From Ferruginibacter sp. (GTDB lineage Bacteria > Bacteroidota > Bacteroidia > Chitinophagales > Chitinophagaceae), in contig JAURKC010000013.1 of assembly GCA_030831945.1 (NCBI GenBank), forward strand, positions 62,001 to 126,000: 64,000 bases of DNA, written 5' to 3'. Positions within the stretch are counted from its first letter, which is position 1; the number at the start of each line of letters is the position of its first letter. The translations under genes were made by a program, and so were the position numbers. Below the pieces are notes generated by a model. That model ran no database searches, had not been told where the DNA came from, and was given only the letters and a program-made list of their open reading frames with translations. Positions 1 through 7,112 of this stretch are shown here, one piece after another.

Positions 1-858
1 GATTGTATCCGCTTTTTGTAATAAATAAGAAGTGTCAGTTTTATTTAACTTACTGGCCAAACTTGAAGCAACATCCAAACTATTTGCTTTAAGCGCAAGT
101 CCTGATATTAAATCTGAAGCATTCGCTTTTGAGTTAATTCTTGCTGATAAATTGACTGTATCTTTTGCTATTCGATTGCTTAACATACTTGCCGTGTCTG
201 ATAACTTTAGCTTGGTCATTAATGAAGAATCGGTAAAGGTTTGCTTGGTATATTTACTTGTATCAGCTGTATTTAATTTAACATCAAGTGCAGTTTGTGT
301 TTTTGCACTTATCGGTTTATCTGCATCTGCAGTGTTATTTATTTTATCTAAGGCCAAGGCTGTTTTTAATGCTGCAATTGTTGATACACCTGTGCCTCCT
401 TTGGTAACAGGAACAAGGCCTACTATATTTTCAGCATCTACGCTACTTGCAAACTGCGCATACGCCACATATTGGAACTGAGTGGTACCCATGGTGGTAT
501 AATTATTGCCCGCTTTTGAATCCATTTCAATTTTTAAATACTTAGGTGTGTTTTTCCAATTGATGATACTAAAACTTCCCATTACATTGGTTGCATCAGC
601 ATCCCCAATCACAACAGCAAATAAACCTTGCGCATTGGTAGTTACCTTGCGTGTTTCACTATACTCCACAATACCAGTGGTGGATCCTTGTAAAATACTT
701 AGTCGTAAACTAATTTGTTGTGAAGCAATGATCACATTATTACTATTGCGCGCTACTCCCTGAAAATTTAGTCCAGTTTGTGCTTGGCCATTTATTTTTA
801 TCACGGCGATAAAAAATAAGCAGAGTAATAATTTAAAAAGTATGAATTGCTTTTGCAT
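1..858 (-). CDS. Secreted tail-fibre-like surface protein, C-terminus outside window
   Basis: The minus strand is open from an ATG at 858 to the window edge (286 codons, no stop), so the gene is partial at its 3' end. Residues 1-26 form a signal peptide ending near GQAQ. The next part begins GLNFQGVARN and has a short beta-rich module common at the start of Bacteroidota cell-surface proteins. From about residue 155 the protein contains GTGV and then heptad-like repeats of the form alKxnxxDTSxyxxK, resembling the trimeric shaft regions of phage tail fibres and trimeric adhesins. The likely role is an exported fibrous surface protein, but no substrate can be named. Plus-strand ORFs over this stretch are antisense shadows. 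Confidence 0.7.
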   Translation of the reverse strand, partial: MQKQFILFKLLLCLFFIAVIKINGQAQTGLNFQGVARNSNNVIIASQQISLRLSILQGSTTGIVEYSETRKVTTNAQGLFAVVIGDADATNVMGSFSIINWKNTPKYLKIEMDSKAGNNYTTMGTTQFQYVAYAQFASSVDAENIVGLVPVTKGGTGVSTIAALKTALALDKINNTADADKPISAKTQTALDVKLNTADTSKYTKQTFTDSSLMTKLKLSDTASMLSNRIAKDTVNLSARINSKANASDLISGLALKANSLDVASSLASKLNKTDTSYLLQKADTI

Positions 859-890
859 AGGTGCTTAGTTGATTAATTAGAATTGATCTT

Positions 891-1418
891 TTAAAGTTTA
901 ATGATTTTATAAATACCTGTTTTTACTGAACCATTGGTTGGTTTGAAATATACTTTTACAAAATATATTCCAGCAGGGAAACTGTACAAGAAAATATCCT
1001 TTTCATAATTTCTTATGATATTGCCAGCCTCATGAGTTAGTAAAATCGATGATTTAGAGTCGATGATCTGGATAGATAACTTGCCCGTTTGGGTAAAATT
1101 TCCTTTAAAATGAACTAGGTTGATGGTGGGATTGGGGCCAATGCTAATTTGGTGGCCATTTAAGGGGGCACCATTTTCATTGAAAGCATTCTCTTCATTT
1201 GTCATGGGTTGCAAGACCCCAGTATTTAAAAAGTAATTCGAAGTAGCAAAGTGAGCAATGGAAACTGACTCCCCCATACTCCAATCCAAATTTGCTCCTG
1301 AACCGCCCCCATTATTTAGGATATAAGGGGCGATAGATTGGGAATATAATTTAGGGGTAATGCAAAACGAAAACAATAATGAGAAATACCAAAGTCTTCG
1401 GAATGAGAAAAAATTCAT
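891..1418 (-). CDS. Small secreted protein with T9SS type A-like sorting domain
   Basis: This 175-residue protein starts with a hydrophobic signal peptide (about residues 1-26, cleavage near LYSQ). Residues from about 92 on (SIGPNPT start, then alternating beta strands, ending GIYFVKVYF and GIYKIIKL) match the type A C-terminal sorting domain used by the T9SS. The first half resembles the short N-terminal module of Bacteroidota T9SS cargo, with GGSGANLDWSMGE. Export across both membranes and attachment to the cell surface is inferred from the family. The gene follows the AraC regulator on the same strand and precedes the tail-fibre-like gene. A near-consensus -7 box (AATCTTTG) ends 4 nt before the ATG. 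Confidence 0.75.
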   Translation of the reverse strand: MNFFSFRRLWYFSLLFSFCITPKLYSQSIAPYILNNGGGSGANLDWSMGESVSIAHFATSNYFLNTGVLQPMTNEENAFNENGAPLNGHQISIGPNPTINLVHFKGNFTQTGKLSIQIIDSKSSILLTHEAGNIIRNYEKDIFLYSFPAGIYFVKVYFKPTNGSVKTGIYKIIKL

Positions 1419-1541
1419 TCCTCAAAGATTTATCATTTCTCAAGTATTTTTTATTTTAACGGGTGCTTCGTTTTTAAATAATCGGATATTTTAAATAATT
1501 ATTAGCTTATTTCTAATAATCAACGGGGCCATTTTTAGTAA

Positions 1542-2744
1542 TCAATGCTTTAAATTATTAATGTACTCGGAAGGGGTACAATTTTCAATTTTTTTGAACG
1601 CAGCTATAAAAGTGGTTAAATTTGAAAATCCTGCATCAGCAGATAAGCTATTTAATGTATAAGATTCAAGATACCTTTCATTCATCTTTTCTTTAATGTA
1701 ATCCACTCTGTATTTATTTATAAACTCATTGAATCTCATTTCAAAATGTTTATTAATAATAAATGAAATCAGCTTTGTTGGAATATTTATTTCTACTGAC
1801 ACTTGACTAATATTTAAGCCCTTTATCAAATAAGGTTTCTTAGTTTCAAAATAATTGGTAATTATTTCTATTTCAGTTGAATAATCTGGTTCTATGTAGG
1901 GGATAGAATCGGTTTTATTTAGAACTAAATTAGAAGCAGTTTTTTTGTATTTTATAAATGGGAGTCCTGCCAATATAGAAGGATGTGTAAGTAGATACGT
2001 GCTAATAATAAAAAAGCTACTTGAAAAAATATAATCTGGTAAATGATAAATAAATCCGTCTGCATCAATTTGATTTTTGACAAGGGCTGCATTAATATTA
2101 TTATGGACAAGAGCAATCGATGCTAATAAAATAAATGCAATCAAGGATATAGTTGATGTAGAAGTAAAAATTCGAAGCCATATGATAACATTGTTAATTT
2201 GCTTTTCTACCGCATTATTTTTATTTTTTTTATTGAAAGTTATAATTAATTTCCATTGAAATATTAGATAAATTAAGCTCTGAAATATTCTAAAAGCATT
2301 AAATACAAATTCGGATAAATAACCAACTTGAATTTTATCAGATGTGTTTAAATCTTTTACAAGCCCAAGTACAATCTCTTTTTTGTGGCTGATAGGTAAA
2401 AGATAAAATGGTAAATAATTAATTACAACTAATATGAATGGAATTGTATGTAAAAAGTCTAAGGGGTTAATTTTTTCTTTGTTAAACAGAATAGCTCGAA
2501 CATATAAATAGACAATTGGGGGCAGTAGAAAGTTTATAGGAGCTGTAGTTTTGTATAAATAAGGCACATCGATAATCCATCCATAAATAACTAAGATGTA
2601 TACTAATAAGCATGAAATTTGAAAAATAAAATAAATTGCTAGCAAATAGTTAGCGAATGTCTTTATTGCATTTTCATTATACAATAAAAGATAGATTGTA
2701 ACAAAAGCGCAAAAAATACTGCCTATATAAAATATTCCTACCAT
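1542..2744 (-). CDS. Membrane-anchored AraC-family transcriptional regulator
   Basis: This 400-residue protein has about seven hydrophobic segments over residues 1-265 and a cytoplasmic C-terminal AraC-type DNA-binding region (about 290-400). The second helix-turn-helix shows the typical SLSADAGFSNLTTFIAAFKK and CTPSEYI pattern. Such proteins in Bacteroidota are thought to couple a membrane sensor to transcription, but the signal and target promoters are unknown. A neighbouring secreted-protein pair lies downstream on the same strand and is a plausible but unproven target. Start is the ATG at 2744; the region is very A+T rich. Confidence 0.8.
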   Translation of the reverse strand: MVGIFYIGSIFCAFVTIYLLLYNENAIKTFANYLLAIYFIFQISCLLVYILVIYGWIIDVPYLYKTTAPINFLLPPIVYLYVRAILFNKEKINPLDFLHTIPFILVVINYLPFYLLPISHKKEIVLGLVKDLNTSDKIQVGYLSEFVFNAFRIFQSLIYLIFQWKLIITFNKKNKNNAVEKQINNVIIWLRIFTSTSTISLIAFILLASIALVHNNINAALVKNQIDADGFIYHLPDYIFSSSFFIISTYLLTHPSILAGLPFIKYKKTASNLVLNKTDSIPYIEPDYSTEIEIITNYFETKKPYLIKGLNISQVSVEINIPTKLISFIINKHFEMRFNEFINKYRVDYIKEKMNERYLESYTLNSLSADAGFSNLTTFIAAFKKIENCTPSEYINNLKH

Positions 2745-2891
2745 TTAGACGCAAAATACAAAGGATTTTGTTTTTAGGCACTTTTTGTTGTAATTGAATT
2801 GCCGGCTTATTTCATTCGCCGACTTCCTAGATAGAAGAGAATTGGGGTCAATATTTTGAAAAGCATACCTGGTGCCTTAAACTATAAAAGC

Positions 2892-2922
2892 AAAAAACCC
2901 GATCTATTTAGATCGGGTTTTT
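2892..2922 (-). terminator. Rho-independent terminator downstream of tRNA-Glu
   Basis: A perfect 11-bp stem (2895-2905 with 2910-2920, AAACCCGATCT/AGATCGGGTTT) with a 4-nt loop is flanked by A/T runs on both sides. It can terminate the tRNA-Glu transcript on the minus strand and could also act in the other direction. Confidence 0.75.
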
Positions 2923-2923
2923 A

Positions 2924-2956
2924 ATTATTTTCTAAACTATTATTTTAGAAAATAAT
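2924..2956. repeat. Perfect 13-bp A+T-rich inverted repeat
   Basis: ATTATTTTCTAAA at 2924-2936 is exactly repeated in inverse at 2944-2956, with a 7-nt loop. It lies between the 3' end of tRNA-Glu and the terminator hairpin, so the tRNA precursor trailer would fold into two consecutive hairpins. Role unknown. Confidence 0.7.
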
Positions 2957-2958
2957 AT

Positions 2959-3033
2959 TGGTAGCACGTACGGGAATCGAACCCGTGACTCCTCCGTGAA
3001 AGGGAGGCGTCTTAACCCCTTGACCAACGCGCC
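2959..3033 (-). tRNA. tRNA-Glu (anticodon UUC), CCA encoded
   Basis: The minus strand folds into a full cloverleaf. The acceptor stem GGCGCGT pairs with ACGTGCT using G-U pairs, and the T arm contains GGGTTCGAATCCC. The anticodon stem CCTCC/GGAGG encloses the loop CTTTCAC, giving anticodon TTC for glutamate. The discriminator is A and the 3' CCA is present in the DNA. The gene lies 145 bp beyond the trmD stop codon on the same strand. Confidence 0.95.
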
Positions 3034-3178
3034 GTTATTTTCGGACCGCAAAGATAAGGGTGATGCCTTACTTCACAAAATTTTACAGTATTTAAATTTA
3101 TAGCAGGAACTAAAATATAGGATAGGAGGCTTTTGAAGCCGATTTTCCAATGATTCCCCTTTATTGACAACGCCCCTT

Positions 3179-3874
3179 TTAGGAAGAGGGTGGCGGATCA
3201 TCTTGCAAAAGATCGGGTCTTCTTTCTTTGGTTCTTTGAAGACTTTGTTCCATCCTCCATTGATCAATTTTAGCGTGATTACCCCCCATTAAAATTTCTG
3301 GCACTTTCCAACCCCTATATATTTCTGGTCGCGTATATACCGGTGGCGCTAATAAATTATCTTGAAAAGAGTCAGTTAAGGCAGAGGTTTCGTCATTTAA
3401 AACCCCCGGAATTAGCCTGCCAATAGAATCAACCAACACGGCTGCTGCTAGCTCGCCACCACTTAATACATAATCCCCAATTGATATTTCTTTGGTAATA
3501 AAATGATCTCTCACTCTTTGATCGATCCCCTTGTAATGGCCACAAATGAGTAATAGGTTTTCTTTTAAAGAAAAATGATTCGCTATTTGCTGATTAAAGG
3601 TTTCTCCATCGGGGGTTAAAAAAATCACCTCATCGTAGGTAGTTGTTTTTTGAAGGCTCTCAATCGCATTGACCAATGGCTCTACCATCATTACCATTCC
3701 TGCACCTCCACCAAAAGGGTAATCATCTACCTGAGCCCTAGAGTAGGTAGTGTACTCCCTTAGGTTGATAACATTTACTTCTAGTAAGCCTTTATCCTTA
3801 GCCCTTTTTAGAATGGAATGTCCAAAAGGGCTTTGCAATAAATCCGGAACCACAGAAATAATGTCAATTTTCAT
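3179..3874 (-). CDS. trmD: tRNA (guanine-N1)-methyltransferase TrmD
   Basis: TrmD methylates G37 of tRNAs with S-adenosylmethionine, preventing +1 frameshifting. The protein has 231 residues, normal for the family. The SPOUT knot region is clear: LICGHYKGIDQRV and SIGDYVLSGGELA, with GGGAGMVM near the N-terminus. The ATG at 3874 (MKIDIISVVP) was chosen because it matches the family start; the open frame continues upstream to 3961 without homology. In many bacteria trmD sits in the order rpsP-rimM-trmD-rplS; here rpsP and rimM are 11 kb away and rplS is absent from the window. tRNA-Glu lies downstream on the same strand. Confidence 0.95.
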   Translation of the reverse strand: MKIDIISVVPDLLQSPFGHSILKRAKDKGLLEVNVINLREYTTYSRAQVDDYPFGGGAGMVMMVEPLVNAIESLQKTTTYDEVIFLTPDGETFNQQIANHFSLKENLLLICGHYKGIDQRVRDHFITKEISIGDYVLSGGELAAAVLVDSIGRLIPGVLNDETSALTDSFQDNLLAPPVYTRPEIYRGWKVPEILMGGNHAKIDQWRMEQSLQRTKERRPDLLQDDPPPSS

Positions 3875-3984
3875 CGTAATAATCAGATCAGCTTTTAAAA
3901 AAAACAAAAGTATTAGAATATAATTGAACCTAGCAGTAAAAAAGTGGAAAATTGCCAGCAATGTTGCTATTGGGTACTCCCCTA

Positions 3985-4012
3985 AAAAAAGTCCCTCCGT
4001 GGAAACGGAGGG
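3985..4012 (-). terminator. Terminator-like hairpin upstream of trmD
   Basis: CCCTCCG (3993-3999) pairs with CGGAGGG (4006-4012) around a 6-nt loop. On the minus strand the stem is followed by CTTTTTTT, the form of an intrinsic terminator. No minus-strand gene ends here. It is therefore either an attenuator in a long trmD leader or the end of an unannotated minus-strand RNA. Confidence 0.55.
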
Positions 4013-4064
4013 GCATTAACGATTGCTTGCTATATGAAAATCTTAAAGAATAATAGTAATAAGG

Positions 4065-4094
4065 TTGATTTTTAATATTCTCGACCTATATTTG
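4065..4094 (+). promoter_or_regulatory. Bacteroidota-type promoter for candidate small RNA
   Basis: TTG at 4065-4067 and TATATTTG at 4087-4094 are separated by 19 nt, an exact fit to the Bacteroidota -33/-7 consensus (TTG, 19-20 nt, TAnnTTTG). Predicted transcription start is about 4099-4101. No ORF follows on this strand before the terminator at 4144-4183. Confidence 0.6.
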
Positions 4095-4099
4095 CGACC

Positions 4100-4183
4100 A
4101 ACGAACGATTGATTGCTTTTCTTATAATTAAGGTCTATTTATAAAAACCTGCTTTGTGATACAAATCTAAGGCAGGTTTTTTT
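4100..4183 (+). ncRNA. Candidate orphan small RNA (about 84 nt)
   Basis: The unit is inferred from a consensus promoter at 4065-4094 and a strong intrinsic terminator at 4144-4183. The terminator pairs AAAACCTGC with GCAGGTTTT, has an internal TTTGT/ACAAA stem and ends in seven T. The stretch between carries no ORF of useful size on the plus strand. It lies between trmD and the S4-domain gene, both on the opposite strand. I do not recognise the RNA family. It could instead be a short unstable transcript or a degenerate tRNA-region remnant. Confidence 0.4.
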
Positions 4184-4243
4184 ATGCCTGAAATCATTTT
4201 CTTCTCTTTTTAATGATGGCTAAGCGATACTGATTTTGTTGAA

Positions 4244-4258
4244 AGTATTGCCAATACT
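4244..4258. repeat. 15-nt perfect palindrome in a gene-free gap
   Basis: AGTATTG, a central C, then CAATACT form a perfect inverted repeat of operator-like size. It stands between the candidate small RNA terminator and the S4-domain gene terminator, where no promoter is evident, so its role is unknown. Confidence 0.35.
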
Positions 4259-4326
4259 GATATTCCAGAGTATTAATTGATGATGCCCACTCATTTTTAG
4301 TTGGGAAAATTTAACTGATTTTAACA

Positions 4327-4373
4327 AAAAAAGCCCTCAAAAATGCGTTAAATTCATCCTTGAGGGCTTTTTT
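4327..4373 (-). terminator. Terminator of the S4-domain gene
   Basis: A perfect 14-bp stem (AAAAAAGCCCTCAA at 4327-4340 with its inverse at 4360-4373) with a 19-nt loop. On the minus strand the stem ends in a T run, directly after the stop codon of the gene at 4408-4809. Confidence 0.75.
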
Positions 4374-4407
4374 CTTGCTATCGTTTTCTTAATTGGGTAC
4401 GTTGTAT

Positions 4408-4809
4408 TTAGGGTATATCGGGAAAATCACCTTCCATAAAGCCATCGAGGTCCCTTTTATCCTTTTTGGTAGGTCTGCCTACCTTGCTCATCCGCTTGCC
4501 AGTATTGAAAACAGCGGACTGAAATTTAATGCGGTCTAATTCTTCCGGTGGGGTAATGTCGGTATAAAATTTAATGGCCTCGCTATATTGAACTCGGTGG
4601 TCTAGCAGCCCCGTTACTTTAATAACCCAGCGCTTAGCTTCAGTTTTTACCTCATATTCGTCGCCTAGCGTAACCGTTTTTGCTGCTTTTATATTGTCAC
4701 CCCCCAATTTTACTTTATGTTTATCGCAGGCGTCTGCCGCCTGGCTTCTGGTTTTAAAAAGTCGGATGGCCCACAAGTATTTATCAATACGGAGTTTTTC
4801 TTTTTCCAT
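4408..4809 (-). CDS. S4-domain RNA-binding protein, Hsp15 (HslR)-like
   Basis: This 133-residue protein begins with an S4 RNA-binding fold (about residues 6-60: LRIDKYLWAIRLFKTRSQA, then a basic loop with KVKLGG). This is the pattern of HslR/Hsp15, which binds free 50S subunits carrying nascent chains in E. coli. The C-terminus is basic (KRMSKVGRPTKKDKRD), consistent with RNA binding. The ribosome-rescue role is transferred from the family and not shown here. It is divergent from the DPP-IV-like peptidase gene with 79 bp between the start codons. Confidence 0.8.
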   Translation of the reverse strand: MEKEKLRIDKYLWAIRLFKTRSQAADACDKHKVKLGGDNIKAAKTVTLGDEYEVKTEAKRWVIKVTGLLDHRVQYSEAIKFYTDITPPEELDRIKFQSAVFNTGKRMSKVGRPTKKDKRDLDGFMEGDFPDIP

Positions 4810-4888
4810 TCAGTAAAATTAAAACCTTTTATTTTAAAGAGTCAATTGCTGTTGTATTTCGTTAATTTAGTTTTCTAAATCTTAAGCA

Positions 4889-7057
4889 ATGAGTTTTAAT
4901 TACAAGGTATTTTATTTAATGGTAATGATTGTTTTTACTTCGAAATTAGTATCAGCGCAATTTCCAGTGGTTACCCAATGGACCTCAGATGGAGAAGGGT
5001 ATTATAAAAAAAAGGAGGGTGGTATTGTAAAAGTAAATATTGCTACTAATGCCGAAACAATCGTAATCAGTAAATCACAACTTACTACCGCTTCAGGTAA
5101 AGTCATTGATCCCGCTTCCTTTACATTTAGTAAGGATAATAATAAAGTCTTACTGTTTACCAATACTTCAAAAGTATGGCGCTATAATACGCGAGGTGAT
5201 TATTGGGTGCTAGATATCAAATCAAAAAAATTAACTCAGCTCGGAACAAATAGACCCGCTCAGTCATTGATGTATGCTAAGTTTTCACCGAATGGAAAAA
5301 AAGTAGCTTATGTAAGCGGTCATAATTTATTTGTAGAAACGATTGGTTCAAGGTTGACTAATCAACTAACCTTTGGGGGGACTCGAAAATTAATTAATGG
5401 AACTTTTGACTGGGTTTATGAAGAAGAGTTTGGTTGTAGAGATGGATTTAGGTGGAGCCCCGATGGTACTCAGATCGCTTATTGGCAAGTAGATGCCAAT
5501 CAAATTAAAGATTATCAAATGCTCAATACGACCGATGGTAATTACTCTAAAGTAATTCCTGTAGAATACCCTAAAGTGGGTGAAGCTCCATCCCCTACTA
5601 AAATTGGCGTAGTGAATATTGCTGGTGGGGCTACCCATTGGATGAATATTCCTGGAAATCCTAGTCAGCATTATCTACCTCGAATGGAATGGAGTAATCA
5701 AAACACTTTAGTTGTTCAACAGCTTGATAGAAAACAACAAGAAAGTAAATTATTCTATTGCAACGCTTCTAGTGGTAAGTCTAGTTTATTTTATTCTGAA
5801 AAAAATAATTCCTGGATTGAAATCAAGAGTTACTGGAATGAGGATGATCCGACAGGATGGGAATGGATTAACCATCAGAAAGAATTTATTTGGGTAAGCG
5901 AAAAAGATGGTTGGAGGCATTTATACAAGGTGAGCAGTGATGGTAAAAAAGAGCAGTTGATTACTAAAGGACAATATGATATTGCCTCCATTAAATATAT
6001 AGATGAGGCGAATAATTATATTTATTTTATGGCATCACCCAATAATGCCACCCAGCTTTATTTGTATAGAATAAAAATGGATGGAAATAGTGAAGCTGAA
6101 TCAGTTTCTGATCTAGATAAAAAGGGAACCCATCAATATATTATTTCACCCGGTGCTCAATGGGCTAGACATAGTTTTAGTAACTATAAAACAGCTCCAA
6201 CGGTTGAATGGATTCGCTTGCAGGAGAAGGTGAAAAATCAAAATATCAATGCGGTTAAAGAAACTTCTAGTACTATTCAATATACCACTATTACTACTGA
6301 TGATGGAGTAACACTCGATGCGTGGGTTAATTCACCTAAAAATTTTGATAGCACTAAAAAATATCCTGTAGTTTTTTATGTGTATGGTGAACCTGCTTCT
6401 TCAACGGTTATTGACAGATATGGAGGCCATCGAAATTTTTTATATAATGGAGATATGAGTGCAGATGGATACTTTCAAATTGCTGTTGACAATAGGGGAA
6501 CACCTTCTTTAAAAGGAGCGGCATGGCGAAAAACAATTTATAGAAATATTGGAACCATCAATATTCGCGACATGGCCATGGCAGCAAAAAAAATTCTTTC
6601 TGCTACTTATTTTGATAAGGATCGAGTGGCAGTATGGGGTTGGAGTGGCGGTGGTTCTTCCACCCTTAATTTACTTTTTCAATATCCGGAGATATTTAAA
6701 ACAGGTATTTCGATTGCTGCAGTCGGTAATCAATTGTTTTATGATAATATTTACCAAGAACGCTACATGGGATTACCTCAAGAAAATAAGGAAGATTTTA
6801 TAAAAGGCTCACCCATTACGCACGTTAAAAATTTGCAAGGTAATTTGTTGTACATCCATGGCACGGGAGATGACAATGTACATTATAGTAATGCAGAAGT
6901 GTTGCTGAATGAGCTAATCAAATATAATAAGCAATTTCAATTTATGGCCTATCCTAATAGAAGTCATAGTATATCTGAAGGGGAAGGAACTAATCTTCAT
7001 CTGAAGACATTGTACACGAAATTTTTAAAACAATATTGTCCTCCTGGAGCAAAATAA
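4889..7057 (+). CDS. Dipeptidyl peptidase IV-like S9 family peptidase
   Basis: An exported serine peptidase of 722 residues that should remove N-terminal dipeptides after proline or alanine. It has a signal peptide (about 1-23, ending VSAQ), an N-terminal beta-propeller, and a C-terminal alpha/beta-hydrolase domain. The propeller carries the YEEE motif at residues 177-180, used in DPP-IV to hold the substrate amino group. The triad is visible: Ser586 in GWSGGGSS, Asp661 in HGTGDDNVH and His693 in NRSHSIS. Length fits DPP-IV. A periplasmic location is inferred. It is a single gene between the S4-domain gene and a convergent dipeptidase gene, both in peptide turnover or RNA binding, with no shared operon. 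Confidence 0.9.
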   Translation: MSFNYKVFYLMVMIVFTSKLVSAQFPVVTQWTSDGEGYYKKKEGGIVKVNIATNAETIVISKSQLTTASGKVIDPASFTFSKDNNKVLLFTNTSKVWRYNTRGDYWVLDIKSKKLTQLGTNRPAQSLMYAKFSPNGKKVAYVSGHNLFVETIGSRLTNQLTFGGTRKLINGTFDWVYEEEFGCRDGFRWSPDGTQIAYWQVDANQIKDYQMLNTTDGNYSKVIPVEYPKVGEAPSPTKIGVVNIAGGATHWMNIPGNPSQHYLPRMEWSNQNTLVVQQLDRKQQESKLFYCNASSGKSSLFYSEKNNSWIEIKSYWNEDDPTGWEWINHQKEFIWVSEKDGWRHLYKVSSDGKKEQLITKGQYDIASIKYIDEANNYIYFMASPNNATQLYLYRIKMDGNSEAESVSDLDKKGTHQYIISPGAQWARHSFSNYKTAPTVEWIRLQEKVKNQNINAVKETSSTIQYTTITTDDGVTLDAWVNSPKNFDSTKKYPVVFYVYGEPASSTVIDRYGGHRNFLYNGDMSADGYFQIAVDNRGTPSLKGAAWRKTIYRNIGTINIRDMAMAAKKILSATYFDKDRVAVWGWSGGGSSTLNLLFQYPEIFKTGISIAAVGNQLFYDNIYQERYMGLPQENKEDFIKGSPITHVKNLQGNLLYIHGTGDDNVHYSNAEVLLNELIKYNKQFQFMAYPNRSHSISEGEGTNLHLKTLYTKFLKQYCPPGAK

Positions 7058-7060
7058 AAA

Positions 7061-7108
7061 TTTGAATAAAAAAACCGAGCTGATGAAGTCTCGGTTTTTT
7101 TATTCAAA
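7061..7108. terminator. Bidirectional terminator, perfect 19-bp stem
   Basis: TTTGAATAAAAAAACCGAG (7061-7079) is exactly complementary to 7090-7108, with a 10-nt loop. The symmetric A and T runs let it end both the peptidase transcript on the plus strand and the M20 dipeptidase transcript on the minus strand. It starts 3 bp after one stop codon and ends 4 bp before the other. Confidence 0.9.
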
Positions 7109-7112
7109 AAAT

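Noticed and set aside
32..763. Two plus-strand open frames (149 and 85 codons) at the left edge
   Set aside because: They are antisense to the tail-fibre-like gene, whose minus-strand frame has a signal peptide and a repeat pattern that explain the sequence; the plus-strand translations show no family features.
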